Below are positions 6,785-6,907 of a DNA stretch of 6,907 bases, piece after piece (the first letter of the stretch is position 1; each line of letters starts with the position of its first letter). The DNA is taken from NCBI GenBank assembly GCA_030642635.1, contig DAOWNK010000173.1, positions 1 to 6,907 on the forward strand, in the 5' to 3' direction. Origin of the DNA: Pirellulales bacterium (GTDB lineage Bacteria; Planctomycetota; Planctomycetia; Pirellulales; Thermoguttaceae). The position numbers and the translations under genes are program-made. The notes beneath the pieces were generated by a model. The model was not told where the DNA came from. It saw only the letters and a program-made list of their open reading frames with translations, and did not search any database.

Positions 6785-6907
6785 TTAGGTGCAAAACGCT
6801 AGAAACACGGCCTTCAGGCCGGCGGCCATCTCGCGTAGCTCGGCGATGCTCCGCTGGACCGCTTCCGAGGCCCGGTTCAGGTCCAGAATCAGCCGGCTGA
6901 AGAGTGT
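6785..6907 (-). CDS. C-terminal fragment of an unrecognised protein
   Basis: The minus-strand frame is open from the right edge to TAA at 6787-6785 and gives 40 residues, ending AAGLKAVFLAFCT; the start is outside the window. Most codons end in G or C, as expected of a real gene in this GC-rich DNA. LILDLNRASEAVQRSIAELR followed by EMAAGLKAV is predicted by eye to be one or two amphipathic helices, possibly coiled coil. I do not recognise the family and assign no function. The gene would be transcribed toward the GH38-like gene in the same direction, with about 200 bp between them. No terminator hairpin with a T run is seen after the stop. Confidence 0.55.
   Translation of the reverse strand, partial: TLFSRLILDLNRASEAVQRSIAELREMAAGLKAVFLAFCT

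Noticed and set aside
6786..6907. Rightward ORF starting at ATG 6846
   Set aside because: No ribosome binding site, no recognisable sequence, and the opposite strand has better coding character (G/C-ending codons, helical pattern).

Overview
The window reads as chromosomal DNA of moderate to high GC from a free-living bacterium. The best guess is a planctomycete (Pirellulales-like). The reasons are a 'FPGMDPYLE'-type DUF4058 protein, a very divergent GH38-like protein, a secreted double-domain M16 peptidase, and short palindromic intergenic repeats. This is recognition by eye; no database search was possible.

Layout from left to right. (1) Bases 1-209 (+) are the 3' end of a PIN-domain (VapC-like) ribonuclease gene whose start lies outside the window. 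(2) Bases 240-2915 (-) encode an exported M16 metallopeptidase with two fused M16 units: an N-terminal one with an intact zinc site and a C-terminal one with none. (3) Bases 2916-3051 are a divergent intergenic region with a perfect 8-bp-stem inverted repeat and a plausible rightward promoter. (4) Bases 3052-3717 (+) encode a DUF4058 protein that looks damaged: an internal segment appears to be missing, and a +1 frameshift in a CCC run replaces the family's normal C-terminus. (5) Bases 3724-6582 (-) encode a 952-residue GH38 (alpha-mannosidase)-like protein. It lacks the expected catalytic aspartate and carries a 10-residue in-frame tandem duplication. (6) Bases 6583-6784 hold no gene, but contain a 76-bp nested inverted-repeat element and a rightward promoter-like sequence with a perfect TATAAT. 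(7) Bases 6785-6907 (-) are probably the 3' end of another gene, with a helical, amphipathic C-terminus of unknown function.

The genes do not form an operon. The PIN and M16 genes converge, M16 and DUF4058 diverge, and DUF4058 and the GH38-like gene converge with almost no gap. No shared pathway is evident and I see no clear new multi-gene system. The points most worth checking are the palindromic element upstream of the GH38-like gene, the apparent decay of the DUF4058 gene, and the GH38-like probable pseudoenzyme with its internal repeat.
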